Source: Hirundichthys speculiger
Taxonomy: Eukaryota > Chordata > Actinopteri > Beloniformes > Exocoetidae
Direction: 5' to 3'
NCBI GenBank assembly: GCA_018398805.1
Contig: JAGFBZ010000852.1
Span: 124,001 to 188,000, forward strand
DNA: 64,000 bases
This document shows positions 56,301 to 64,000 of the stretch, in pieces; position 1 is the first letter of the stretch, and every line of letters begins with the position of its first letter. Under the pieces are notes generated by a model. That model had not been told where the DNA came from, did not search any database, and saw only the letters and a program-made list of their open reading frames with translations. A program made the translations under genes and the position numbers.

Positions 56301-59300
56301 TTAAAGAGGATGAGTGGTGTCAAATAAAATGTGCTTTTTTTTAACTCGAGACTCTCCTCGTATGTGGTTCAAGTCTACTAAAAACCCTCTGAGTTGTTTA
56401 CATGCAGCCTCCACATCAACGTAATGTTGATGTACAACTGGGAGAACGTAGTGGTCTTCACCAGTTTCTCTCTGCCAGTCTCGTGTTGGACTTCCTGCCA
56501 ACTCGATGTGCTGTGTCGGGCTCTTACTGCACAACTTCTACCGTCATATACGATCATAAACATATCAGACTGTACGATTTGCATTTGCTTAATCTTGGGT
56601 ACGACATCAAGGACAGCATGCACAGCCTGTGTGTTGATGAGCCCTCTCGAACCGTAGGCTACAACTGATGCGGGCGGATGCAGAATGACATCATCGGTAC
56701 GCGCTGATGGTAAACAACATGTGAAAACAAACCGCTCTGTTACAGCCTTTGTGTGTGCCAAAAATGCTTTAAAAAAGAAGCGGGAAAAGAGAAGAATGTG
56801 GTCCCAGTCAGGGTTCGGGCGAAGAAGCCAACTTGGGATCCTTAGTCTTCTTTGGGTCGACTTAATGAGTCCTTTCAAGCTGAATTTTAATCGTCCAGTA
56901 AGCAGCCTGACTTGTAGGATTTCACTCTGTCAGAAAATTGTATCAGGTGGTCTTTGGTCACGAGGCCAGTGCGACAGCCGTGGTCAAACTGCTCAATCTG
57001 CGGGACGCAGGACAGCTGATCTGTCCGTGACAGCTCAAAATCGTGCGGCGTATAAGGGCCTTACAATGACGCGGTCGACCAGTGGCTAAACACCAAAATA
57101 GAGTCGACGCGCATCTCTGGAGGTGCGGAGCAGACGGTCACTTCTGGGACCCCCCCAAAACCCCCGCAGGGCGCTTTGGGTACGACTTCTGTCATCGACT
57201 GGACTGACAGCTGCTGGTGTGGCTGCTGGTCCACAGCCGCTCCGCCTTGACATCCGCCGTCCCCAGTGTTGGGCAAGTTCATTTTCTAAACGAACTAGTT
57301 CAGTTCATAGTTCTCAGAAATTAAAACGAACTACTTCAGTTCACCATTTCAAAAAATGAACTAAATAGTTCATTTTTAGTTGTTTTTTTTTATTATTATT
57401 TTTTAATGTTGCTGCGAGCAATTATTTGTCAAAATGATTGCTACTGCCCATATACTACACCACCACAAACGGCAATTATTTTATCCATTTTATCTGTCGA
57501 AATTCAATTCAGAATCCTTAACCAACCAGGGTTCACATTAGCATTAAAGGGACAGCCCATGTAAAACTGTCATTTATGTTTCAGCTTCTCTCTACAGCAG
57601 CCATTCCCAAACTTCAGAATACCAAGGACCAATTTGAAATGTGAAAAATATATGCGGTCCACCCAAACCTTTAATCACAACTGTGATCACCAGACAGGAC
57701 TAGAAGCTGTGTTCTGATATTAATGAGGGGTCAACAAATAAGGTGACACTTGTCATATTAAGTTATTCTACTGTCATTTTAACTCAGTCCTTCTCAAATA
57801 GTTGGGCGCGACCCCTTGGGGGGGCGTGGTGCGATGCCAGCGGGGGCGTGTGTGACCCCAGAGAAGAAGCCTTTTTTTTTTGCCGTACCCGAATGAAATT
57901 TAATTGCACATATACTCCAGTAGGGGGCAGTAGCGCTTTCATTATCACAGCGCGCGGGGAGTATTAGCTATATTGTGTTGGTTTTTCCTGCACAGACATG
58001 TGCACACGCAGCACTGAGCAGGGGATATGAAGAGAACAAACCCTCAAGAGACACCACGGAAAAATAATTAACAGGGATGAAAAGAAAGGAGGAGAGAGAC
58101 GGAGATAATGAGACAAACAAAAGTCAGCAGAAAGTTAAGAGGAGGAAATATGACGATGCTGATGTAGCGCTTGACTTCACTGTGACTACGGTGGGATTGA
58201 TGCACTTTAAATCTTTACAGACTAAAAACCAATGTTAATAAAGTTATTTTTAGTTAGTAATCTATATTTCTTTCTTTTTTGTTTCTCTTAATAAGGATAC
58301 AGTGTTATGCAGAGGTGTACTTATAACAATTTTATAGACAAATGCTACTATTTATAGTCACAGTGGAGGGTGGAGAGTGGGGGGGGCATGAAATGTTTTC
58401 TTCTTCCTAGGGGGGGCGCAGCAGAAAATAACTGAGAAGCACTGTCTTAACTTAACTGATTTGTTTTATTACTTCTTAATGTGTTTTTAATAATGTGTTG
58501 TCATGAATATTTTACTGTAATTAAAAACATCTTTAAAAAAGATCGAGAATTTAAAACATATTTGTTTAATTTTAATGACCTCTCACGGCCCACCTGCAGT
58601 ACCACAGCGCCCCACCAGGGGGCCGCGGCCCACACTTTGGGAATCACTGCTCTACAGTATGTTAAACATATGAGGAAAAACTTGCTGCCAAATGGTCTTT
58701 ATTATCAGACAAAAGCAGGTTCTTAAGGTGCAAATGTTTTTTCCCCGCATTTCAATATTTCAATCACCCCCAGCAGTCGGGGGTCTCCTCCAGCTCTGGG
58801 TAACTGCAGCTTTCATCTTCCTCCATGATCGTTTTAAACATGATGATGTAATTGTTAGCGTGACAGCAAGCGACAGCCGTGTTTGCCATGTTTGATTGAT
58901 TTCCTCAGATACATATCAGGCTCGTTTGTGGTGGATTTTAAATGTGGTTCGCTGGAAACCTGGAACGGTTCTGACCGTGCGAGAACTTTGGAAGAGCGTC
59001 GTTCACAACTGCCCAAATGAACTCGTTCACGCCCCACGCTGGTGGAGAAAGAGCGTGCGCTCAGTTCACGTTCACACAAAATATGAACTAGTTCGTGAAC
59101 TTTCGTTCAAAGAACGCGTTCAGGTACAACACTGGCCGACCCGAAGTCTCTGCGGGACTTTGGCTTGATGAGGAAATTAAAAAACAAGAGGGTAGATCGA
59201 ACAAACATAATTCTTAGACGGCGTTTTAAAAAGCTACTTAACCTCCACCGGGGGACCAAAACAAGGAAAAAAAAATAACTGTGCTGCTTTAATCAGAAAG

Positions 59301-60712
59301 GGTGAAAAAAAAAGTTAAGTTCTTAGTAAAAGTGCTTCCATATTTGATGGAACAGTGACCCTGAAAACTGACATAAATTGGGGAAACCTTGGTCATTACA
59401 GTGATCCCTTATTTTTCACGGTTAATAGGGACCGGCACCCCCAAGCGAGAATCAAAATCCACAAACGGGAGCCGGAGCCCCCCTGAGCCTAAATAATGTG
59501 TTTTAAATATGTTTAAAATTCGCAAAAAAGTAGCGAGGCACTGCAGCGAAACAAGACAAAGGCTCAACTGTGGTCTTCCTGTTACCTTCACAGCCTCTGG
59601 TCTCTGAACCGTAGTAAAGAAACCACTCCTTCATCTAACCTCGTTTTCATTCTGCCGTCCCACGACACACACACTACATTACCCATAAGGGCCACACCAT
59701 TACCCATAAGGCTACCTTCTTAAAGGGGCCAGGCTGGCTCACAACATTTCTTTGCTGCGAGAGAACGCACACAACATCCAGTGATTTCCACAATTTTTTC
59801 TTAATATTATATCTATTTATAGCGAATAACTAAAACCGCGGAACAGCACGAATTAGCGAGGGATCACTGTACTCAATAGCTCTGACTTTCACTTTTGAAA
59901 ATGCATGTTTTCTGTCAACGTGACCGTAAAACCTGGCGTGGATATCGATCCTCTTTGTTCCCTCTGTTAGACAAAACAAGTCACCTTCACTTTTCAGGTG
60001 AAGCTTTGGGCTTCACCTCCATCCACCTGTAGAAAGAAAGACCCCCTAAACACCCCCCACCAACAACTCCTAAAGGGAGGAGTGTAAGAGGCCTGAAATC
60101 ACTGTTAATCAAACTCCAGACCCAATAAAACAAACCCTCCTTTTACTGTTGTCTGTGTCGCTGCAAAAACTGCAGCCTTATACCCATACTTTTTATATAG
60201 TCATAATAATGAAACCAATTTAATTATTTCCGTTTAGCCATCGTATGTTGGACTTGTTACAGCTTTTTATTAAAAACATCGTCTGTGCGCGGGGTGGAGT
60301 CTGCGCATGCGCGGCTGCTGTCAGATACGCATCATTTACATGTTTATGAAAGTGAGCAAACTCGCGGCTATTTTTGTTAACGGAGGATCAAATCATGAAG
60401 TATGCTTCCCTTTTTCCCTTTCACGTCAGGAAAACTCGAAAGCGTGGTATAACTCGCGGTCGTTTTCGCTTCTGAGCGCCGGGACCAAAGTCCAGAACTT
60501 CCATGTCTCACCTTCTGCACCGACAGCACCGTCTGCTCTTCGGCCAGCCTGCCCAGGAAGCTCCTTCCCTCCCCGGCCATGTCCGCCAGAGCCGCCCGGA
60601 GGTCCTGGAACACACCGGACTGAGCCTGGAAGGCGGTCTCCGCCGACGCGGAGAGCAGCAGGGCGCCGAGCACGCAGACCGCGCTCAGGAGCTTCGGTTC
60701 CGAGCAGAACAT
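48958..60712 (-). CDS. tmem109: transmembrane protein 109 (mitsugumin-23), 3 coding exons
   Basis: Coding exons are 60712-60512 (201 nt), 53317-53215 (103 nt) and 49331-48958 (374 nt), phases 0, 1 and stop, total 678 nt (225 codons). Exon 1 encodes a cleavable leader (LLSAVCVLGALLLSASA) and a luminal helix. Exon 2 encodes VLGVVAGGLATGVNVVLQYI. Exon 3 encodes two further hydrophobic segments and a C-terminal coiled coil (LEEQVKILERRLRQMER). The order and sequence match TMEM109, an ER/nuclear-membrane cation channel-like protein that forms homo-oligomers. The length is close to the mammalian protein (about 243). The reading frame is intact. The nearest minus-strand poly(A) signal (AATAAA) is at 47581-47576, implying a 1.4-kb 3' UTR. 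Confidence 0.92.
49332..50290. other. tmem109 intron 2, left part
   Basis: Nothing recognised beyond a GC-rich patch near 49600-49680. Confidence 0.4.
50300..51475 (-). mobile_element. L1/Tx1-type LINE ORF2 C-terminus and GC-rich 3' UTR
   Basis: The minus strand from 51435 reads VPSIKWEQDLELTPNEEFWP, NANLQLIQCKIIHRVHFT and SYFHAMWECTPVKPFW, the C-terminal domain after the RT in L1/Tx1 LINEs. The low-coordinate part (50300-50930) is CCCC-rich 3' UTR, whose long open frames on both strands are composition artefacts. It lies in tmem109 intron 2. Confidence 0.75.
51672..52922. mobile_element. 1.25-kb element with ~30-bp TIRs and 8-bp TSD
   Basis: It begins CATAGACATATATAGAGATA then GACGCCGCAT and ends with the matching inverse. 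It is flanked by an exact TTGAAGGC duplication (51664-51671, 52923-52930). The interior is AT-rich with short chance frames. The 8-bp duplication suggests the hAT or P type, but the termini do not look like typical hAT. Confidence 0.85.
53215..53317 (-). CDS. tmem109: tmem109 exon 2
   Basis: It encodes AFSQVLGVVAGGLATGVNVV, then LQYIVHFLNATGIQ. The donor is GTGAGT. The acceptor CCTCCAG is preceded by short CCACCCT repeats and, on the coding strand, a run of 31 C's. Confidence 0.9.
53337..53367. repeat. 31-base G run beside the tmem109 exon 2 acceptor
   Basis: A homopolymer of 31 G on the plus strand (C on the gene strand), 20 bp from the exon. Confidence 0.95.
53368..54835. other. tmem109 intron 1, no gene
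   Basis: Non-coding. 54359-54404 is a shortened relative of 56446-56529. Confidence 0.4.
54836..55325. repeat. diverged AT-rich tandem repeat
   Basis: Loose repetition of words like AAATCACAAATT and TTGCAACTTTTT at intervals of roughly 30-40 bp. Confidence 0.5.
55475..55817 (+). mobile_element. LINE polymerase C-terminus and (TATTC)n tail
   Basis: The plus strand reads FEPLKSGRRYRVPLAKGAFK and SFVPSAISILNSNK then TGA, a LINE C-terminal motif. A short 3' UTR and (TATTC)n follow. Confidence 0.75.
55818..57263. other. tmem109 intron 1, decayed repeats
   Basis: 56690-57090 has KKKREKRRMWSQSGFGRRSQ, which faintly recalls the start of Harbinger transposases, but it is too degraded to assign. No gene. 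Confidence 0.35.
57598..58649. mobile_element. middle hAT of the nest
   Basis: Termini CAGCCATTCCCAAACTT and CACTTTGGGAATCACTG are flanked by an exact CTCTACAG (57590-57597, 58650-58657). It contains the inner element at 57785. Confidence 0.88.
57785..58444. mobile_element. inner hAT of the nest
   Basis: Termini CAGTCCTTCTCAAATA and TAACTGAGAAGCACTG, with flanks TTTTAACT and TCTTAACT (7 of 8). Around 58010-58150 it reads MKRKEERDGDNETNKSQQKV, then KRRKYDDADVALDFT, a plausible transposase N-terminus that is then lost. Confidence 0.82.
59399..59869. mobile_element. 471-bp pogo/Tigger-like MITE
   Basis: Termini CAGTGATCCCTTATTTTTCA and TTAGCGAGGGATCACTG are flanked by TA on both sides. No coding content. 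Confidence 0.82.
59872..60511. other. tmem109 intron 1, start
   Basis: No gene or repeat recognised. Confidence 0.4.
60512..60712 (-). CDS. tmem109: tmem109 exon 1
   Basis: It encodes 67 residues: MFCSEPKLLSAVCVLGALLL and SASAETAF as signal peptide and cleavage region, then an amphipathic segment ending TVLSVQK. The donor is GTGAGA. The ATG lies in a GC-rich block (60480-60760) typical of a vertebrate promoter/first exon. Confidence 0.9.
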
Positions 60713-61234
60713 GGCGAGGTCCGGGTCCGGGAGCCGAATAAAAAAACACACCTGGGAGGGAAGAGCTGCGGCTCCGAGAAAGTTTCCCCAACAGGATGTG
60801 GAAAAACTGAGTATGAATGAAAAGAGACGCGTGCCCCCTTCTGGTCCCGGTGAGACCAGGCGGCTCAGGAAGAAAAAAAAAAAGGCCCATTTCACCGGTT
60901 TTTCTTTCAATTTCCATCTACAGCAGCTCAGATCTATTCAATCTGACAGATTAAATTAAAATAGGGAAAATATATTAATTTAAAAATAAAATAAATCACA
61001 AATCAAACTGATTGCGCAAGGCTGTAGTTTTCACAGCTGTACAGTTTGAGCGTCTGGGTGGGATTTTAAATAAATACCAGATACGTTGGGTTTCTGATTT
61101 GCTGATTATTTTGATAACAGAGAACCAGCCTGAATTCAATAAAAAAAAAAAATCCCCCAAAAAAGATGACTCAAAGATGGATCTATAAGAGGATCAGTAT
61201 TTATCTTATTTCACAATAAATGAATTAACGATAT
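60713..61234. promoter_or_regulatory. tmem109 upstream region
   Basis: GC-rich for the first ~60 bp above the ATG, then AT-rich. No TATA box or clear factor sites could be called. Confidence 0.35.
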
Positions 61235-62371
61235 CAGTGGTGCGCAAACTGTGGTACACGTACCACTGGTGGTACGCGAGCGCTTTCTGGTGGTACGTGA
61301 GCACGCGAGCGCTCTCTGGTGGTACGTTAGCGCTCTCTGGTGGTACGTGAGCACGCGAGCGCTCTCTGGTGGTACGTTAGCGCTCTCTGGTGGTACGTTA
61401 GCGCTCTCTGGTGGTAGCGCTCTCTGGTGGTAGTTACGCTCTCTGGTGGTACGTGAGCGCTCTCTGGTGGTAGGTGAGCGCTCTCTGGTGGTACCCGAGC
61501 GCTCCCTGGTGGTAGGTGAGCGCTCTCTGGTGGTACGCGAGCGCTCTCTGGTGGTACGCGAGCGCTCCCTGGTGGTACGTTAGCGCTCCCTGGTGGTATG
61601 TTAGCGCTCTCTGGTGGTACGTGAGCGCTCTCTGGTGGTACGCGAGCGCTCTGGTGGTACGCGCTCTCTGGTGGTACGCGAGCGCTCGCTCTCTGGTGGT
61701 ACGGCGCTCGCGCTCTGGTGGTAGTAGTCTCTGGTGGTAGCGCTCTCTGGTGGTATGCGCTCTCGGCGTCTCTTTGGTGGCGGTGGTAGCGCTCTCGTGG
61801 TACGCGCGCTGGTGGTACGAGCGTCTCCTGGTGGTATGTTAGCGCTCTCTGGTGGTACGTGAGTCTCCTCTCTGGTGGTAGGTGAGCGCTCTCTGGTGGT
61901 ACGTGAGCGCTCTCTGGTGGTACGTGAGCGCTCTGGTTCTGGTGGTACTGCGCTCTGGTGGTAGGTGGTACGTTAGCGCTCTCTGGTGGTACGCGAGCGC
62001 TCTCCTGGTGGTACGTTAGCGCTCCTGGTGGTAGCGCTCTCTGGTGGTACGTGAGCGCTCTCTGGTGGTAGCGCTCTGGTGGTACGCGAGCGCTCTGGTG
62101 GTACGTTAGCGCTCTCTGGTGGTACGTTAGCGCTCTCTGGTGGTACGTGAGCGCTCTCTGGTGGTACGCGAGCGCTCTCTGGTGGTACGCGAGCGCTCCC
62201 TGGTGGTACGTTAGCGCTCCCTGGTGGTACGCGAGCGCTCTGGTGGTACGCGAGCGCTCTGGTGGTACGCGAGCGCTCTGGTGGTACGCGAGCGCTCTCT
62301 GGTGGTACGCGAGCGCTCCCTGGTGGTACGCGAGCGCTCCCCGGTGGAACGCGAGCGCTCTCTGGTGGTAT
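61235..62371. repeat. ~17-18-bp minisatellite grown from a hAT end
   Basis: The array begins with CAGTGGTGCGCAAACTGTGG, a hAT-type terminus. It then repeats GCGCTCTCTGGTGGTACG with GTGA, GTTA or GCGA spacers for about 1.1 kb. Frames on both strands (SALWWYA, RVPPESA) are repeat translations. Confidence 0.92.
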
Positions 62372-62439
62372 GCGGGAGAATGTCATGTCTTGTCAATACA
62401 TGATAACTACAACGTTTCAAATTAAATCCAGGTAACAAT

Positions 62440-62796
62440 AAATAACCACAATGGCCACGGTTGCAGATGTTTTTTTTAAATTTGGAATAAATTATTCCGA
62501 ATTAAATAATTCAGCAATAAACAACTTTCCTTCAAGTTTACATGGAAATAGTAATTCTGAATTGAGGTTTACACGGAAAACACGTTTGATCGGCTTTATC
62601 CAAGTTCCGTTTAAGCTCTGGGGGTTGGAAAGGGTTCTGATTGGATGGGGGGGGGTGGACGTCTTTACGTAATTACGTCTACCGGAAGAAAACAAACTTA
62701 CTCGATTAGCAACAACATGGAGGACTACATTATTAGCATCCTTTTTGGATTTGTTTTGATTTTATTTTTGAAGCAGCAGCACGACAACATCATGTC
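62440..62796 (+). mobile_element. truncated DNA-transposon 5' end (tentative)
   Basis: AATTC-rich inverted words lead to an ATG at 62717 (MEDYIISILFGFVLILFLKQ), cut off where the LINE begins. It resembles the leader of Harbinger-type genes, but this is weak. Confidence 0.35.
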
Positions 62797-64000
62797 AACA
62801 CCCAGGTCCAACACGCACAGGATCCCCTGCAGTTTGCATACCAGGCAAAGGTGGGCGTGGACGACGCCATCCTCTATCTCCTACACAGGGCTTACTCTCA
62901 TCTGGACAAAGGGAGCAGCGTGATGAGAATAATGTTCTTTGATTTCTCAAGCGCCTTCAACACCATCCATCCCTTCCTACTGAGAGACAAACTGACCGAG
63001 ATGAGGGTGGGCTCGTACCTGGTGAAATGGATCGCGGACTACCTCACAGAGAGACCACAGTACGTCAGACTGAAGGACTGCACATCTGACACTGTGGTCA
63101 GCAGCACCGGAGCACCACAGGGGACTGTGCTCTCCCCCGTCCTGTTCACCCTGTACACCTCTGACTTCCAGTATAACTCTGAGCTCTGCCACATGCAGAA
63201 ATACTCAGACGACACTGCGATAGTTGCTTGTGTCAGGGATGGACAGGAGGAGGAGTACAGGAGCCTGATAGAGGACTTTGTGACGTGGTGCAGTGACAAC
63301 CATCAGCAGCTAAACACCTCCAAGACCAAGGAGATGGTGGTGGACTTCCGAAGGAACAAACCATATCCAGAACCTGTTTCCATCGGGGGGGTCGACGTGG
63401 AGGTGGTCAGGACCTCCGGGTATCTGGGCTGCAGCTGGATGACAAGCTGGACTGGTCGCCTAACATGAACACTACCTGCAGGAAGGGACAGAGTCGCCTG
63501 TACTTCCTGCGAAGGCTGGGGTCCTTCAACATCTGCAAAAAGCTGCTGCAGATGTTCTACCAGTCTGTGGTGTCCAGCGTCCTCTTCTACGCAGTGGTGT
63601 GCTGGGGAGGAAACTGCAAGAAGAGGGATGCAGCACGCCTGGACAGACTGGTGAGGAGGGCCGGCTCTGTGGTGGGTACAGAGCTGGACTCACTGGTGAC
63701 AGTGGCAGAGAGGAGGTCTCTGGACAAAATGCTCTCCATCATGAACAAGAACTCAAGAACTCTTTTGTCCCTCTGGCCATAAGACTGTACAACACCTCAC
63801 TGTCACGGCAGGGAAGAAGCAGAGTGAACCCTGGACTCTTTTTTTCACTTTTTCACCCTAACTAGGTCAAGTTTCACTCACAACACTTAATGCTAATCTT
63901 GCTAATCTGCTCCTCAATAGTTGGGTACTTAAATGGCAATCACCCTAATTCACTCCTGGTTTTACCTTATTGTTTTGAACACTTAATGTTAATCACTGCT
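62797..64000 (+). mobile_element. CR1/L2-type LINE reverse transcriptase, 5'-truncated
   Basis: From QDPLQFAYQAKVGVDDAILY it encodes IMFFDFSSAFNTIHP, GAPQGTVLSPVLFTLYTSDF, KYSDDTAIVA, KTKEMVVDFRRNKP and, after a one-base deletion near 63429, NTTCRKGQSRLYFLRRLGSF to the C-terminal RLYNTSLS region. The catalytic box is YSDD. The 5' half is missing and the right end runs to the window edge. Confidence 0.88.

Larger units (their letters stand above)
57264..59134. mobile_element. outer hAT of a triple nest
   Basis: Termini CAGTGTTGGGCAAGTTCA and GTACAACACTG, with repeated GAACTAGTTC-type sub-terminal motifs. Flanks GCCGTCCC and GCCGACCC match at 7 of 8. Two further hAT elements are inside it. Confidence 0.8.

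Noticed and set aside
61251..62425. SALWWYA and RVPPESA repeat proteins
   Set aside because: Translations of the hAT-derived minisatellite; frames shift with every indel in the array.
1..64000. CRISPR arrays, operons, riboswitches or other bacterial systems
   Set aside because: No spacer-type arrays or bacterial gene layout; all tandem repeats lack unique spacers and the genes have spliceosomal introns.

Overview
The window looks like nuclear DNA from a teleost fish. Its genes are split into small exons with GT-AG introns, and the rest is packed with fish-type transposon remnants (hAT, PIF/Harbinger-like, Tc1, pogo/Tigger-like, CR1/L2-type and L1/Tx1-type LINEs), microsatellites and minisatellites. 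I see no bacterial, phage or plasmid features.

Three host genes can be assembled exon by exon. (1) A syntaxin 3-like gene (stx3) runs on the minus strand from its start codon at 7478 to exon 6 at 1512. The SNARE-motif and membrane-anchor exons lie off the left edge. Its exon 1/exon 2 join is out of phase by one base and exon 3 has one extra base, and these two shifts cancel. (2) A plus-strand gene of 13 coding exons (21281 to 33560, 413 codons) encodes a signal peptide, two Ig-like domains that lack the usual cysteine pair, one membrane helix with a CCCC/basic stop-transfer sequence, and a Pro/Tyr-rich tail. I cannot give it a name. A second copy of its first coding exon lies alone at 44019-44064. 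(3) tmem109 runs on the minus strand from 60712 to 48958 in three coding exons (225 codons), and looks intact. From memory, STX3 and TMEM109 both map to human 11q12, so the pair may be a conserved neighbourhood.

Layout. 1-7478: stx3, with a LINE broken by a 774-bp TIR element, a 24-bp-arm palindrome and a 15-bp minisatellite in its introns, plus TTAGGG arrays in intron 1. 7.5-21.2 kb: intergenic or 5' UTR intron with LINE pieces, a tRNA-Leu(TAA) gene, several hAT elements and a GC-rich candidate first exon near 16.4 kb. 21.3-33.6 kb: the Ig-like gene, with a three-unit tandem array of TTA/TAA-flanked MITEs in intron 5 and a Myb/SANT-bearing element in intron 8. 33.6-48 kb: transposon-rich spacer with hAT elements carrying exact 8-bp target duplications, three Tc1 relics and the orphan signal-peptide exon. 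48.9-60.7 kb: tmem109, with an L1-like tail just beyond it and, in introns, a 1.25-kb TIR element and a triple-nested hAT. 61.2-62.4 kb: a minisatellite apparently grown from a hAT end. 62.8-64 kb: a LINE reverse transcriptase with one frameshift.

The genes do not form a pathway or operon. The most informative content is the layered mobile-element history (nesting, shared target sites, satellite birth), the syntaxin frame problem and the Ig-like gene with its duplicated leader exon.
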